This document shows, one piece after another, positions 1-8,248 of a stretch of 32,164 nucleotides of DNA. Under the pieces are notes generated by a model. It was not told the DNA's origin. It searched no databases and was given only the letters and a program-made list of their open reading frames with translations. This stretch comes from Verrucomicrobiia bacterium (GTDB taxonomy: Bacteria > Verrucomicrobiota > Verrucomicrobiia > Verrucomicrobiales > Akkermansiaceae): NCBI GenBank assembly GCA_030430455.1, contig JAUIJB010000050.1:1-32164 (forward strand). Direction: 5' to 3'. Each line of letters begins with the position of its first letter. Position 1 is the first letter of the stretch. A program made the translations under genes and the position numbers.

Positions 1-1254
1 GCCGAGACCGCGGACGCGCCCCACCACGACGCGCGCTTCCACGCGACCAGCTACCTGAAGTTCCTCCGCCTGGCCTTCCGCCTGGCCACCGAGGGCAGCT
101 GGCTGTTCTACGCCTGGATGTTCGTGCTGACCTGCATCGCGCTGGTCGGGACCCACGCCTGGGCCGTGCAGGTCCGCGACGGCATGGCCGTCACCGCCAT
201 GACCGACCACGTCTCCTGGGGGCTCTACATCGCCAACTTCACCTTCATCGTCGGCCTCGCCGCCGGGGGCGTGATGATGGTCATCCCGGCCTACATCTAC
301 CACGACCGCGACATGCACGACACGGTCATCATCGGCGAACTGCTGGCGATCGCGTCGATCATCATGTGCCTGCTGTTCGTCGTCGTCGACCTCGGCCGGC
401 CCGACCGCTTCTGGCACATCATGCCCTTCGTCGGAAAGTTCAACTGGCCGATCTCGATGCTCACCTGGGACGTGATCGTCCTGAACGGCTACCTCCTGCT
501 CAACCTCCACATCTGCGGCTACCTGCTCTACAAGCGCTTCCTCGGCGAGCCCCCCGACAAGCGCTGGTACGTCCCCTTCGTGTTCCTGAGCATCGCCTGG
601 GCGATCTCGATCCACACCGTCACCGCCTTCCTCTACTGCGGCCTCGGCGGCCGCCCGTTCTGGAACACCGCCCTGCTGGCTCCGCGATTCCTGACCTCGG
701 CCTTCGTCGCCGGCCCGGCGTTCATCATCGTGGTCCTGCAGATCATCCGGCGATTGACCCGGATCAAGGTGGGCGAGGGCTCGATCCGCACCCTGGTCGG
801 CATCATGCGGATCACGATCCTGATCAACCTCGTCATGCTGGTCTCGGAGATCTTCACCTCCTTCTACACCGGCGGCTCGCACGGCGTCTCGGCGAAGTAC
901 CTGTTCTTCGGCCACCATGGCCACGACGCGTTGGTTCCCTGGATGTGGACCTCGGTGGTCTTCAGCATCGTCGCGGCGGTCCTGCTGATGCGGCCGAAGG
1001 TCCACGAGCACCTGTGGACCCTCGACATCGCCTGCGTGCTCGCCTTTGCCGGGATCTGGATCGAGAAGGGCATGGGCCTGATCATTCCCGGCTTTATTCC
1101 CTCGACCCTGCACGAATGGGTCGAGTATCTCCCCAGCGCCGCCGAGTGGAAGATCACCGCCGGCATCTGGGCGGGAGGCCTGATGGTCTACACCCTGCTT
1201 CTCAAGGTCGCCATCCCGGTCTTTACGGGTGAGGCCAGACAACAGCCACGCTGA
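1..1254 (+). CDS. NrfD/DsrP-type integral membrane subunit of a respiratory oxidoreductase (5' end outside window)
   Basis: The frame is open from base 1. Residues before the first in-frame ATG (base 118) already form part of a transmembrane helix, so the true start lies left of the window. About ten hydrophobic segments can be counted, with NrfD/DsrP-type features: the early glycine-rich helix near bases 210-300, the acidic-arginine motif DLGRPDRFWH (about 388-417), a Trp-rich helix after it, and a C-terminal IEKGMGLIIPGF helix. NrfD/DsrP proteins exchange electrons between quinone and an FeS subunit of a molybdopterin or multihaem complex. The Rrf2 gene starts 3 bases after the stop, and molybdenum-cofactor genes follow. 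I infer a molybdoenzyme partner left of the window. Substrate cannot be told from this subunit. Confidence 0.85.
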   Translation, partial: AETADAPHHDARFHATSYLKFLRLAFRLATEGSWLFYAWMFVLTCIALVGTHAWAVQVRDGMAVTAMTDHVSWGLYIANFTFIVGLAAGGVMMVIPAYIYHDRDMHDTVIIGELLAIASIIMCLLFVVVDLGRPDRFWHIMPFVGKFNWPISMLTWDVIVLNGYLLLNLHICGYLLYKRFLGEPPDKRWYVPFVFLSIAWAISIHTVTAFLYCGLGGRPFWNTALLAPRFLTSAFVAGPAFIIVVLQIIRRLTRIKVGEGSIRTLVGIMRITILINLVMLVSEIFTSFYTGGSHGVSAKYLFFGHHGHDALVPWMWTSVVFSIVAAVLLMRPKVHEHLWTLDIACVLAFAGIWIEKGMGLIIPGFIPSTLHEWVEYLPSAAEWKITAGIWAGGLMVYTLLLKVAIPVFTGEARQQPR

Positions 1255-1257
1255 GCG

Positions 1258-1680
1258 ATGTTCGGATACGGAAAAATGAGCGCCTGCGCGGTGGCCTCGA
1301 TGAGTGCCCTGGCGGAGAAGCACGGCGACGGCACCGCGCTGAGTTCGCTGCAGATCGCGGAGAACCGCAACCTGTCGCAACCGCTGGTCGCCAAGGTCCT
1401 CACGGCGCTCTCCCAGCAGGGCTTGGTCCATGGCACCCGGGGCCCGGGTGGCGGCTACCGGCTGGCACGCGACCCGGCCCGGATCAGCATCTACGACGTC
1501 GTCGATATCTTCGAGGGCCATCGCGAAACCAGCGCCTGTCCCTTCGGCCCCGGCTGGTGCGGGGTCGGTGAACCCTGCCCGCTGCATGACACCCTCGTCG
1601 GGCTCAACGAGAGCGCGGCCGAAACCCTCAAGAACATCACCTTCGACGCCTTCGTCGGCCATGCCAAGCGGCCCGGGTGA
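1258..1680 (+). CDS. Rrf2-family transcriptional regulator with a three-cysteine cluster motif
   Basis: 140 aa. The N-terminal winged helix has the Rrf2 pattern: ALAEKHGDG, an IAENRNLSQPLVAKVLTAL recognition region (residues 33-51) and a wing GTRGPGGGYRLAR (59-71). Cys94, Cys101 and Cys107 (C-X6-C-X5-C) lie where IscR and NsrR bind an Fe-S cluster, so a redox, NO or Fe-S sensing role is likely. The first spacing is one residue longer than the usual C-X5-C. ATG at 1258 is 3 bases after the membrane subunit stop, and the following gene starts GTG at 1677 inside this stop, so it is co-transcribed with both. It may control the oxidoreductase operon it sits in. Family assignment is firm; the ligand is inferred. 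Confidence 0.88.
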   Translation: MFGYGKMSACAVASMSALAEKHGDGTALSSLQIAENRNLSQPLVAKVLTALSQQGLVHGTRGPGGGYRLARDPARISIYDVVDIFEGHRETSACPFGPGWCGVGEPCPLHDTLVGLNESAAETLKNITFDAFVGHAKRPG

Positions 1681-2504
1681 GCCCCGCGGCGGCCGCGTCT
1701 CCTCCCAGCGATCCATCCGTGCCCGACCCTCTCCTCCACGCCGCGATCATCGTCCTCGCCTTCCTTTATTCCAGCGTCGGCCATGCCGGGGCGTCCGGCT
1801 ACATCGCGGCGATGTCGCTGGCCGGGGTGGCGGTTCCCGAGATCCGCCCGGCTGCCCTGGTTCTGAACCTCGGCGTGGCGGGCTTCGGGATCTGGCACTT
1901 TGTCCGTGGCGGGCACTTCCGCGGCGGGCTCGCCTGGCCCTTCCTGCTTCCCGCCCTGCCGGCCGCCTGGCTCGGCGCCCGGCTCGAGCTGCCGGTCCAG
2001 CTCGTCTCGCTGGTCCTCGGCGCGGTGCTGCTGTTCTCCGCGATCCGCTTCCTGCTGCCCTTGCCCCGCGCCGCCGGCGAACCCGAGCCCCCCGCCTGGC
2101 GCCTGGCCGTTCCGGTGGGCGCCGCGCTCGGCTTCCTCGCCGGCCTCACCGGCACCGGCGGCGGCATCTTCCTCACCCCGCTGCTGCTGCTGGCCGGCTG
2201 GGCGACGCCGAAGACGGCGGCGGCGGCCTCGATCGTCTTCATCGCCGGCAACTCGCTCGCCGGACTCGCCGGCTTCGCCGCCGGCGGCGAACCGCTGCCG
2301 TGGCACCACGCCTCGCTGCTGCCCTTCGCCCTCGCCGGTGGGTTCGCCGGCTCGCGAATGGGCAGCTACCACTTCAGCCCCGCAGCGATCCGGCGCCTGC
2401 TCGCGGCGGTGCTGCTGGTCGCCTCGGCCAAGCTCGTCCACCGCGGCCTCGTCGGCGAACCCGCGATTGAACCCGCCGCGCTGCCAGCCGAGACTTCCGC
2501 GTGA
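1677..2504 (+). CDS. TSUP (TauE/SafE) family anion permease
   Basis: 275 aa. Start is GTG overlapping the Rrf2 stop (GTGA). About eight hydrophobic helices form two similar halves. The first half begins with the family motif FLYSSVGHAGASGY (residues about 29-42) and the second has GFLAGLTGTGGGIFLTPLLLL (about 152-172), the paired Gly-rich motifs of TSUP proteins. Members move sulfite, sulfonates, sulfoacetate, thiosulfate or other small organic anions across the inner membrane. Position between an NrfD-type subunit and a MOSC protein suggests sulfur-oxyanion handling linked to the molybdoenzyme, which is inference. The C-terminus overlaps the next start by GTGA. Confidence 0.87.
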   Translation: MSPAAAASPPSDPSVPDPLLHAAIIVLAFLYSSVGHAGASGYIAAMSLAGVAVPEIRPAALVLNLGVAGFGIWHFVRGGHFRGGLAWPFLLPALPAAWLGARLELPVQLVSLVLGAVLLFSAIRFLLPLPRAAGEPEPPAWRLAVPVGAALGFLAGLTGTGGGIFLTPLLLLAGWATPKTAAAASIVFIAGNSLAGLAGFAAGGEPLPWHHASLLPFALAGGFAGSRMGSYHFSPAAIRRLLAAVLLVASAKLVHRGLVGEPAIEPAALPAETSA

Positions 2505-3007
2505 CCGCGACCATCCACCACCTGTTCACCTCGCCCGGCCACAATTACGTCGGCCACCACGGCAAGCCGCCGGGCGGGCACCCGATCGAGGAGCACGAGT
2601 CGATCGAGCTCGTCGCCGGCCGCGGCATCCGCGGCGACCGCTTCTTCGACTGGAAGGAGGACTACAAGGGGCAGGTCACCTTCATCGACCTCGCGGTGGT
2701 CGATGCGGTCCGCGGACATGCCGGCAACCCCGCGCTCCCGGCCTCCGCCTTCCGCCGCAACGTGGTGGTCTCCGGCATCGACCTCAACGCCCTGGTCGGC
2801 CGCCGCTTCCGCCTCGGCGGGGTGCTCCTCGAGGGCAGCGAGGAATGCAGCCCGTGCTACTGGATGGACGAGGCCTGCGGCAAGCCGGGCACCGAGGAGC
2901 TCATGAAGGGCCGCGGCGGCCTGCGCTGCCGGATCCTCGAGTCCGGTTCGCTGCGCACCGGCCCCGTCACCGTGGCGGTGGCTTCCAGCCGCCAAGCCAA
3001 GCCCTGA
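2501..3007 (+). CDS. MOSC domain protein
   Basis: 168 aa, GTG start inside the TSUP stop. It has the MOSC beta-fold signature: GIRGDRFFDWKEDYKGQVTF early (about 43-62), FRRNVVVSGIDLNALVGRRFRLGGVLLEG (about 84-112), then CSPCYWMDEACGKPG with the conserved Cys followed by the PC pair (about 116-130) and a late KGRGGLRCRILESG. MOSC domains (relatives of the MOCO sulfurase C-terminus, YiiM and mARC) bind or transfer molybdenum cofactor or its sulfur. As a small stand-alone MOSC protein directly before moeA it is likely to help deliver or modify cofactor for the operon's molybdoenzyme. Exact reaction unknown. Confidence 0.88.
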   Translation: MTATIHHLFTSPGHNYVGHHGKPPGGHPIEEHESIELVAGRGIRGDRFFDWKEDYKGQVTFIDLAVVDAVRGHAGNPALPASAFRRNVVVSGIDLNALVGRRFRLGGVLLEGSEECSPCYWMDEACGKPGTEELMKGRGGLRCRILESGSLRTGPVTVAVASSRQAKP

Positions 3008-3014
3008 TCCCACC

Positions 3015-4217
3015 GTGGACGCGCTCATCCCACCCTCCGCAGCCGACACCATCGTGGCGGGCTCGCTGCGCCGCTTCGGAACCGAGTCGGTGCCACTCGC
3101 GCGCGCCATCGGGCGGACCCTCGCCAGCCCGATCCACGCCGACCGCGACCTGCCGCCCTACTCCCGCGCGATGATGGATGGCATCGCCGTGGCGGCGGAG
3201 TCGATCCACGGGGCGACCACCATCCCGATCCACGGCCTCCACGCCGCCGGCGACCCGCCGCCTCCTCCCCTTCCTCCCGGACAGGCCTGGGAAATCATGA
3301 CCGGCGCCTGCGTTCCGGCCGACTGCGACACCATCATTCCCTACGAGGAATTCGAGTGGCGGCGCCGGTCCGGTGCTGGCGGTGATGGCAGCGGCCCGGC
3401 GCAGGTTTCGATCACCGGCGAAGCCACCCCCGGGCAGTTCATCCACCCCGCCGGCAGCGATGCGAAAGCCGGCGACTCCCTCGTGCCCGCCGGCGTCCGC
3501 ATCGGTCCCGCCGAGGTCGCCATCGCCGCGTCGGTGGGGCTTGGCGAACTCGAGGTCCGGGCCCGCCCGCGCATCACCCTGATCTCCACCGGCGACGAGG
3601 CCATCCCCGTCGACGCCACCCCGCAACCCTGGCAGATCCGCCGCTCGAACGGCCCCATGCTCGAGGCCCTGCTGCGCCACCACGGCCATGTAGCCATCCT
3701 CCACCACATCCCGGACGAAGCCGGGCCCGCCCGCCGGACCCTTCACGCGGCGCTCGACAGCTCCGACCTCGTCGTCCTCTGCGGCGGGATCTCCAAGGGC
3801 AAGCGCGACCTGATCCGCCCACTGCTCGAGGAACGCCTCGGCGCACCCGCCTTCCACGGGGTCCTGCAGCGGCCCGGCAAGCCGCTGGCCTTCTGGCCCG
3901 GGCCGCCGCTGGTCTTCGCCCTCCCCGGCAACCCGGTCTCGGTCCTCGCCACCTTCACCCGCTACATGCTGCCCACCCTCGCCCGGCTCGAGGGCCGCGA
4001 GCCCCCGCAGCGGACCCTCGACATCCCCGACGGCATCGAACCCCTGCCCAAGCTCACCTGGCTTCTCCCGCTCGACCGCTCCGGAAAGCCACTCCCTCCC
4101 GGCAACTCCGGCGACTTCGTCTCGATCTCCGGGACCGCCGGCTTCCTCGAGATCCCTCCCGCCGCGGAGCTCGCTCCCAGCCAGCCACTGCGTTTCTACT
4201 CTTCCACTGCTCACTGA
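3015..4217 (+). CDS. moeA: Molybdopterin molybdenumtransferase MoeA
   Basis: 400 aa, normal for MoeA (about 400-410). GTG start 7 bases after the MOSC stop. MoeA inserts molybdate into adenylylated molybdopterin. Visible motifs: PYSRAMMDGIAV (about 47-58), EIMTGACVPADCDTIIPYEE (about 92-111), LISTGDEAIP (about 193-202), the GGISKGKRDLI loop (about 257-267), PGKPLAFWPGPPLVFALPGNPVS (about 287-309) and a C-terminal beta domain. The last codons (SSTAH, stop) are written by a heptamer tandem repeat that continues into the gap before moaC, so the repeat has reached the end of the reading frame. Confidence 0.95.
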   Translation: MDALIPPSAADTIVAGSLRRFGTESVPLARAIGRTLASPIHADRDLPPYSRAMMDGIAVAAESIHGATTIPIHGLHAAGDPPPPPLPPGQAWEIMTGACVPADCDTIIPYEEFEWRRRSGAGGDGSGPAQVSITGEATPGQFIHPAGSDAKAGDSLVPAGVRIGPAEVAIAASVGLGELEVRARPRITLISTGDEAIPVDATPQPWQIRRSNGPMLEALLRHHGHVAILHHIPDEAGPARRTLHAALDSSDLVVLCGGISKGKRDLIRPLLEERLGAPAFHGVLQRPGKPLAFWPGPPLVFALPGNPVSVLATFTRYMLPTLARLEGREPPQRTLDIPDGIEPLPKLTWLLPLDRSGKPLPPGNSGDFVSISGTAGFLEIPPAAELAPSQPLRFYSSTAH

Positions 4218-4238
4218 TCACTGCTCACTTGCCACTCA
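4204..4238. repeat. Heptamer tandem repeat at the moeA-moaC junction
   Basis: Five 7-base units in register: CCACTGC, TCACTGA, TCACTGC, TCACTTG, CCACTCA. The array supplies the last codons and stop of moeA and ends on the A of the moaC ATG, so it fills the whole gap. One of seven such 7- or 8-base arrays in this window. Confidence 0.8.
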
Positions 4239-4726
4239 TGTCCCTCTCCCACATCGACGACTCCAACCGCGCCGCCATGGTCGACGTCTCCGGCAAGCCG
4301 GTGACCGAGCGCCGCGCCACGGCCGAGGCCCTCGTCCACGTCAACGAGGCGGTTGCCGCGCAGTTCGACGGCAGCGAGCTCGTGTCGAAGAAGGGCCCGG
4401 TGTTCCAGACCGCGATCCTCGCCGGGGTGATGGGTGCCAAGCGGACCAGCGAGCTCATCCCGCTGTGCCACCCGCTGCCGCTCGACCAGGTCGGCATCGA
4501 CATCACCTTCGCCGCGGGCACCGCCACCATCCGCTGCACCGCCAAGACCACCGGCCGGACCGGCGTCGAGATGGAGGCCCTCACCGGCGCCTCGATCGCC
4601 GCCCTCACCCTGCACGACATGTGCAAGGCGCTCGACCCGGCGATCCGCATCAGCGAGCTGCGGCTGCTCGAGAAAACCGGCGGCAAATCCGACTATGAAG
4701 AAAAAGCTGAAACACTGAATAGCTGA
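4238..4726 (+). CDS. moaC: Cyclic pyranopterin monophosphate synthase MoaC
   Basis: 162 aa. MoaC rearranges the MoaA product into cPMP in molybdenum-cofactor synthesis. It begins with the typical SHIDDSNRAAMVDVSGKPVTERRATAEA, then SKKGPVFQTAILAGVMGAKRTSELIPLCHPLPL with the catalytic His and flanking residues, and TGRTGVEMEALTGASIAALTLHDMCKALD with the catalytic-region Lys. ATG 4238 is chosen over a TTG nine bases upstream because family members start just before the S-H-I-D motif. No moaA lies in the window, so GTP cyclisation must be encoded elsewhere. Confidence 0.95.
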   Translation: MSLSHIDDSNRAAMVDVSGKPVTERRATAEALVHVNEAVAAQFDGSELVSKKGPVFQTAILAGVMGAKRTSELIPLCHPLPLDQVGIDITFAAGTATIRCTAKTTGRTGVEMEALTGASIAALTLHDMCKALDPAIRISELRLLEKTGGKSDYEEKAETLNS

Positions 4727-4752
4727 GATTCTGAAATCAGATCCTACCGTCC

Positions 4753-4800
4753 CAGCCTTTCAGCCTTTCAGCCTTTCAGCTTTTCAGCTTTTCAGCTTTT
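4753..4800. repeat. Octamer tandem repeat between moaC and mobA-moaD
   Basis: Six 8-base units without interruption: three of CAGCCTTT followed by three of CAGCTTTT, ending seven bases before the ATG at 4807. The pyrimidine-rich array replaces any normal Shine-Dalgarno site. The two blocks (CC then CT) look like duplication of two variants. Confidence 0.92.
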
Positions 4801-4806
4801 CAAAAC

Positions 4807-5625
4807 ATGACCGCCCTCATCCTCGCCGGTGGCCGCAGCCAGCGGATGGGCCGTGACAAGCTCACCATCGAGCGCCCCGACGGCACCCGCCAGCTCGACC
4901 ACCTCGTCGCGCTGGCCCGCAGCGTCGCCGCCGAGGTCCTGGTCTCCACCAACGACCCGTCGATCGCCCCGGCCGGCACCACCGCCCTGCCCGACCGGAC
5001 GCCGTCGGCCGGCCCGCTCGCCGCGCTCGAGGCCTTCCACGCCGCCCACCCCGGCGAGCCCGTGCTGCTCCTGGGTGGTGACCTGTTCCTCGTCGACCAG
5101 CCGACGCTGCAGCACCTGGTCGACAGCCACGACACGTCTCGCCCCGCCACCGCCTTCCGCAACCGCATCGACCGGCGCGCCGAGCCGCTCTGCACGATCT
5201 ACGAGCCCGCCGCGCTCGCCCGCGTCGCCGCCGCGATCGCCGCCGACCAGCGCTGCGCGCGGCGCTTCCTCGAGTCGCTCGAGCCGGCCCTGCTCGAGTT
5301 GCCGGTCCCCGCGGCCCTCGACAATGCCAACACCCCGGCGGAGCTGGACGAGGTCTTCGCCAAGCTGCGGCACGGCGCGGTTCCGAAGACCGTCGAGGTC
5401 CTCTACTTCGCCAAGCTGCGCGAGGCCCGCGGCAGCGACGAGGAGGAGGTCGAAACCCTCGCCTGCACCGCCGCCGGCCTCTACGAGGAACTTCGTTTCC
5501 GGCACCGGCTACCGCTCGCCATCGACGCCCTCCGCTGCGCCCGCAACGGCGACTTCTGCGAGTGGACGACCCCGCTCGAGGCCGGCGACGAGATCGTCTT
5601 CATCCCGCCGGTTGCCGGCGGTTGA
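4807..5625 (+). CDS. Fused molybdenum cofactor guanylyltransferase (MobA) and MoaD sulfur carrier
   Basis: 272 aa with two domains. Residues 1 to about 185 are MobA-like: LILAGGRSQRMGRDK (4-18), the GTP-binding loop, and LLLGGDLFLVDQP (88-99) with the metal-binding Asp; this enzyme joins GMP to Mo-molybdopterin. Residues about 195-272 are a MoaD ubiquitin-fold domain, beginning VEVLYFAKLREARG and ending EIVFIPPVAGG. The Gly-Gly C-terminus needed for thiocarboxylation is intact and free. MoaE follows directly, so the MoaD part should make MPT synthase with it. The two activities act at different steps of the same pathway, early (MoaD) and late (MobA). Linkage is continuous, with no stop or frameshift between domains. 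Confidence 0.9.
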   Translation: MTALILAGGRSQRMGRDKLTIERPDGTRQLDHLVALARSVAAEVLVSTNDPSIAPAGTTALPDRTPSAGPLAALEAFHAAHPGEPVLLLGGDLFLVDQPTLQHLVDSHDTSRPATAFRNRIDRRAEPLCTIYEPAALARVAAAIAADQRCARRFLESLEPALLELPVPAALDNANTPAELDEVFAKLRHGAVPKTVEVLYFAKLREARGSDEEEVETLACTAAGLYEELRFRHRLPLAIDALRCARNGDFCEWTTPLEAGDEIVFIPPVAGG

Positions 5626-5647
5626 AGTCTCGGCTCCCTTCCGCCCC

Positions 5648-6076
5648 ATGTCCTTCGCCATCCACTCCACCGCCATCGAACCCGCCGCCCTGCGCGCGGC
5701 CGTACTCGACCCCGCCGCCGGGGGCTTCTGTTCCTTCGAGGGCTGGGTGCGCAACCATCACAAGGGTCGCGCTGTCGAGCGGCTCGAGTACGAAGCCTAC
5801 GCCCCGCTCGCGGAAAAGGAGGGCCGGCGGATTCTCGACGAGGCCCGCGAGCGCTTCGACATCCTCCACGCCGCCTGCATCCACCGCGTCGGCCCGATCC
5901 AGATCGGCGGCCTCGCGGTGGTCGTCGCCGTCTCCGCCGTCCATCGCGACCCGGCCTTCGGCGCCTGCCGCTACATCATCGACGAGGTGAAGTCCCGCGT
6001 GCCGATCTGGAAGAAGGAGCACTTCACCGACGGCACCAGCGGCTGGGTCCGCTGCGACCACTGCGCGGGCGAGTGA
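5648..6076 (+). CDS. moaE: Molybdopterin synthase catalytic subunit MoaE
   Basis: 142 aa. MoaE takes sulfur from the MoaD thiocarboxylate to build the dithiolene of molybdopterin. Motifs: FCSFEGWVRNHHKGRAVERLEYEAY (about 27-51), IHRVGPIQIGGLAVVVAVSAVHRDPAF, then YIIDEVKSRVPIWKKEHFTDG with the two catalytic-region lysine positions. ATG 5648 is the only sensible start; it lies 22 bases after the MobA-MoaD stop. It is the last gene of the plus-strand cofactor run, and a hairpin follows immediately. Confidence 0.95.
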   Translation: MSFAIHSTAIEPAALRAAVLDPAAGGFCSFEGWVRNHHKGRAVERLEYEAYAPLAEKEGRRILDEARERFDILHAACIHRVGPIQIGGLAVVVAVSAVHRDPAFGACRYIIDEVKSRVPIWKKEHFTDGTSGWVRCDHCAGE

Positions 6077-6115
6077 GGCACTTGCCCCGCGGAGCGGCGG
6101 CTGCGCCGCAGTGCC
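6077..6115 (+). terminator. Possible terminator hairpin after moaE
   Basis: Directly after the moaE stop, GGCACT (6077-6082) can pair with AGTGCC (6110-6115) around an inner 6-bp G+C stem (6094-6099 with 6104-6109, loop GCTG). There is no T tract, so an intrinsic terminator is not certain; it may only protect the 3' end. Confidence 0.35.
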
Positions 6116-6569
6116 GAGTAAAAAGCAGGAAGGGTCAGGGGAACGGAGTACCGACCTCAGTCGGCAGAGAGGTGGGAAGGCGAACTGCAAGGGCGACTCG
6201 GCAGGCTGCCTCCTTCGGCCAAGGCTCCGGCGCCCAAGGAAGCCTGCGGTCCGATGGGGGCGCTTCCAGCGCAGTGCCAAGCAGAGAAAAGAAGCCGTAC
6301 GAGCTCTTAGAATCAATCCGACGCTTTGAGGTTCCACGAAAGGGAGGCCGCAGATTTGCCTAAGGGCCATCTCCGCTGCACTCCGGTTCGCAGATGGACG
6401 CAGATTTCAAAATCCATCTGCGCTAATCTGCGAAATCTGCGGCCTTCTCACCCGAACAGGAGAGTCAGGTGGTTTCACGGACACGGTATCACCCGGGTTG
6501 TGGCGCTCCGGTGTCGATCGCCACTCCCGCATCGGCGTCCATCTGCGGTTGAATCAACCCACCGCCGGG
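6116..6569. other. Repeat-rich intergenic region without a recognised gene
   Basis: Between moaE and the rplQ terminator I see no convincing gene: the open frames here are short, have odd composition and match nothing I recognise. A purine-rich stretch (about 6116-6300) is followed by an inverted repeat built of roughly 10-base units (6346-6444) and a stray related fragment, GCGTCCATCTGCGGTT, at 6535-6550. The motif CAGTGCC followed by GAG or AAG occurs near both 6109 and 6271. This looks like accumulated mobile or REP-like debris. Confidence 0.6.
6346..6444. repeat. Inverted repeat of ~10-base CGCAGAT units
   Basis: Outer arms GGCCGCAGATTT (6346-6357) and AAATCTGCGGCC (6433-6444) are perfect complements. 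Inside, CGCAGATGGA (6389-6398) and TCCATCTGCG (6413-6422) form a 10-bp stem with a 14-base loop. The right side read on the minus strand is three consecutive units: CGCAGATTT, CGCAGATTAG, CGCAGATGGA. A related element lies at 15666-15807. Confidence 0.8.
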
Positions 6570-6603
6570 AAAAGAAAACGCCCGCGGGTTTCCCCGCGGG
6601 CGT
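6570..6603 (-). terminator. Intrinsic terminator of rpoA-rplQ
   Basis: On the minus strand an 11-bp G+C-rich stem (6593-6603 with 6578-6588, four-base loop) is followed by a T-rich run, TTTTCTTTTCCC. It lies 23 bases past the rplQ stop, the right place for the end of this operon. Confidence 0.9.
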
Positions 6604-6626
6604 GTGAATCTGGATGGACGGGAAGC

Positions 6627-7085
6627 TTACTCCGCGGCCGCTTCGGCCTTCGGCTTCTCTTCCTTCGCTTCCGCCTCGGGGGTTTCCTCGGCTTCGGCGA
6701 CGGTCTCGGGTTCCTCCTCGTCGCCGGCCGGCTGGTCGACCCACTCGATGATCGCCATCGGCGCGGAGTCGGTCATGCGCACGCCGAGCTTGGTGATCCG
6801 GCAGTAGCCGCCCTGGCGCTCCTTGGCGGCTTCCGCCACCTCGTCGAAGAGCTTCTTCACGGCATCCTTCTGGCGCAGGAAGGCAACCGCCTGGCGCCGC
6901 GCGTGGAGGTCGCCGCGCTTGCCGAGCGTGACCATCTTCTCGGCGACCGGGCGCAGCGCCTTGGCCTTGGCCACGGTGGTGCGGATGCGGCCGTGCTCGA
7001 TCAGGCTGCACGCCAGGTTCGCCAGCAGCGAGCGGCGGTGTTCCGCCGTGCGCTGGAGCTTGTTCATTTTACGTCGATGTCTCAT
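6627..7085 (-). CDS. rplQ: 50S ribosomal protein L17 (bL17) with acidic C-terminal extension
   Basis: 152 aa. The N-terminal 115 or so residues are canonical L17: [37 protein letters not shown], then [19 protein letters not shown] and [26 protein letters not shown]17 is a 50S subunit protein near the exit tunnel. After residue about 120 comes an acidic tail rich in Glu and Ala that is absent from the 127-residue E. coli protein. It starts 34 bases after the rpoA stop and shares its transcript, the usual rpoA-rplQ order, and a strong terminator follows. Confidence 0.97.
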   Translation of the reverse strand: MRHRRKMNKLQRTAEHRRSLLANLACSLIEHGRIRTTVAKAKALRPVAEKMVTLGKRGDLHARRQAVAFLRQKDAVKKLFDEVAEAAKERQGGYCRITKLGVRMTDSAPMAIIEWVDQPAGDEEEPETVAEAEETPEAEAKEEKPKAEAAAE

Positions 7086-7119
7086 CGGGTGGGGCCCGCT
7101 ACGGGGTGGTTGATTGGTT

Positions 7120-8208
7120 TCAGTCGTCGAGGTTCTGGGCGATCAGGTCGGCAAGCCCCACCGGAGCCTCCTCCTCGGCGCCGAGGCGCGGGGCCGGGGC
7201 CGCCGCCACTGGACCGGTGAGCAGCGAGGGGTCGAGGGACATGCCGAGGCCAAGACCCAGCTCGGAAAGCTTGTCCTTGATCTCGTTGAGCGACTTCTTG
7301 CCGAAGTTGCGGTACTTGAGCATCTCGGCCTCCGTCTTCATGGCCAGCTGGCCGACGGTGGTGATGTTCGCGTTGTTGAGGCAGTTGGCGGCGCGGACCG
7401 AGAGCTCGATCTCGTTGACCGACATGTTGAGGAGCTTCTTCAGCGCGGCGTTCTCCTCGCTGGTCTCGGCCGGGGCCTCCTCGAACTCGACGGCGTTCTC
7501 GTCGTAGTTGACGAACACGTCGAGGTGGTGGCGGAGGATCGCCGAGGCCTGCAGGAGGGCGTCCTGCGGGGTGACGCGGCCGTCGGTCCAGATGTCGAGG
7601 ACGAGCTTGTCGAAGTCGGTCATCTGGCCGACCCGGGTGCTCTCGACCGCGTACTTCACGCGGGTCACCGGGGAGAAGATCGAGTCGATCGCGATCACGC
7701 CGATCGGCTGTTCCTTGCGCTTGTTCTCGTCGCCGGTCGAGAAGCCGCGGCCGACGCGGACCTCGAACTCGCAGTCGAACTTCACCTTCTTGTCGAGGTG
7801 GCAGATGACCTGGTCCCTGTTGACGACCTCGAAGTTGTTGTCGTCGTTGATGTCGCCGGCGGTGACCTGGCCGTCCTTCTCGACCTTGATGGTCAGGATG
7901 CGCGACTCCTTGTCCTCCGACTTGTGTTTGAACTTCACCTTCTTGAGGTTGAGGATGATGTCGGTGACATCCTCGACGACGCCGGGAAGGCTGGAGAATT
8001 CATGCTGCACGCCGGCGATGCGGACCGAGGTGATCGCGGCGCCCTCGAGGGAGCCGAGGAGCACGCGGCGGAGCGAGTTGCCGAGCGTGTGGCCGTAGCC
8101 GCGCTCGAAGGGCTCGGCGACGAACTGGGCGTAGGTGTCGGAGGCGGTTTCCTCGTCGCGGACGAGCCGGTTCGGGATCTCGAAACGAGACAGTTTGACG
8201 GTGGACAT
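7120..8208 (-). CDS. rpoA: DNA-directed RNA polymerase subunit alpha
   Basis: 362 aa. The N-terminal dimerisation domain (about 1-235) has [37 protein letters not shown] and the late [32 protein letters not shown]. The C-terminal DNA-binding domain (about 270-335) has [29 protein letters not shown] and the helix-hairpin-helix [19 protein letters not shown] at 8208 is preferred to the in-frame TTG at 8247 because family members start just before the SRFEIPNRL segment. Unlike the common order, rpsD and the S11/S13 genes do not precede it: a divergent small gene lies upstream, so rpoA-rplQ is its own operon here. Confidence 0.97.
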   Translation of the reverse strand: MSTVKLSRFEIPNRLVRDEETASDTYAQFVAEPFERGYGHTLGNSLRRVLLGSLEGAAITSVRIAGVQHEFSSLPGVVEDVTDIILNLKKVKFKHKSEDKESRILTIKVEKDGQVTAGDINDDNNFEVVNRDQVICHLDKKVKFDCEFEVRVGRGFSTGDENKRKEQPIGVIAIDSIFSPVTRVKYAVESTRVGQMTDFDKLVLDIWTDGRVTPQDALLQASAILRHHLDVFVNYDENAVEFEEAPAETSEENAALKKLLNMSVNEIELSVRAANCLNNANITTVGQLAMKTEAEMLKYRNFGKKSLNEIKDKLSELGLGLGMSLDPSLLTGPVAAAPAPRLGAEEEAPVGLADLIAQNLDD

Positions 8209-8220
8209 GTGTTGGATCGG

Positions 8221-8248
8221 ATTGCCGGGTTTCCCTCCGGCGAGCAAT
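8221..8248 (-). promoter_or_regulatory. Leader hairpin upstream of rpoA
   Basis: On the minus strand ATTG-CTCG-CCGG-AGGGAAAC-CCGG-CAAT can fold into a stem with one bulge. The loop carries the only purine-rich GGAGGG-like sequence upstream of the ATG, too far (about 22 bases) for a normal ribosome site. It could be a site for translational feedback. The rest of the 255-base spacer (8209-8463) shows no promoter I can defend. Confidence 0.35.

Noticed and set aside
4829..5647. Possible N-terminal extension of MoaE by over 270 residues
   Set aside because: It is the out-of-frame shadow of MobA-MoaD, Pro/Ser/Arg-rich without motifs; MoaE starts at 5648.
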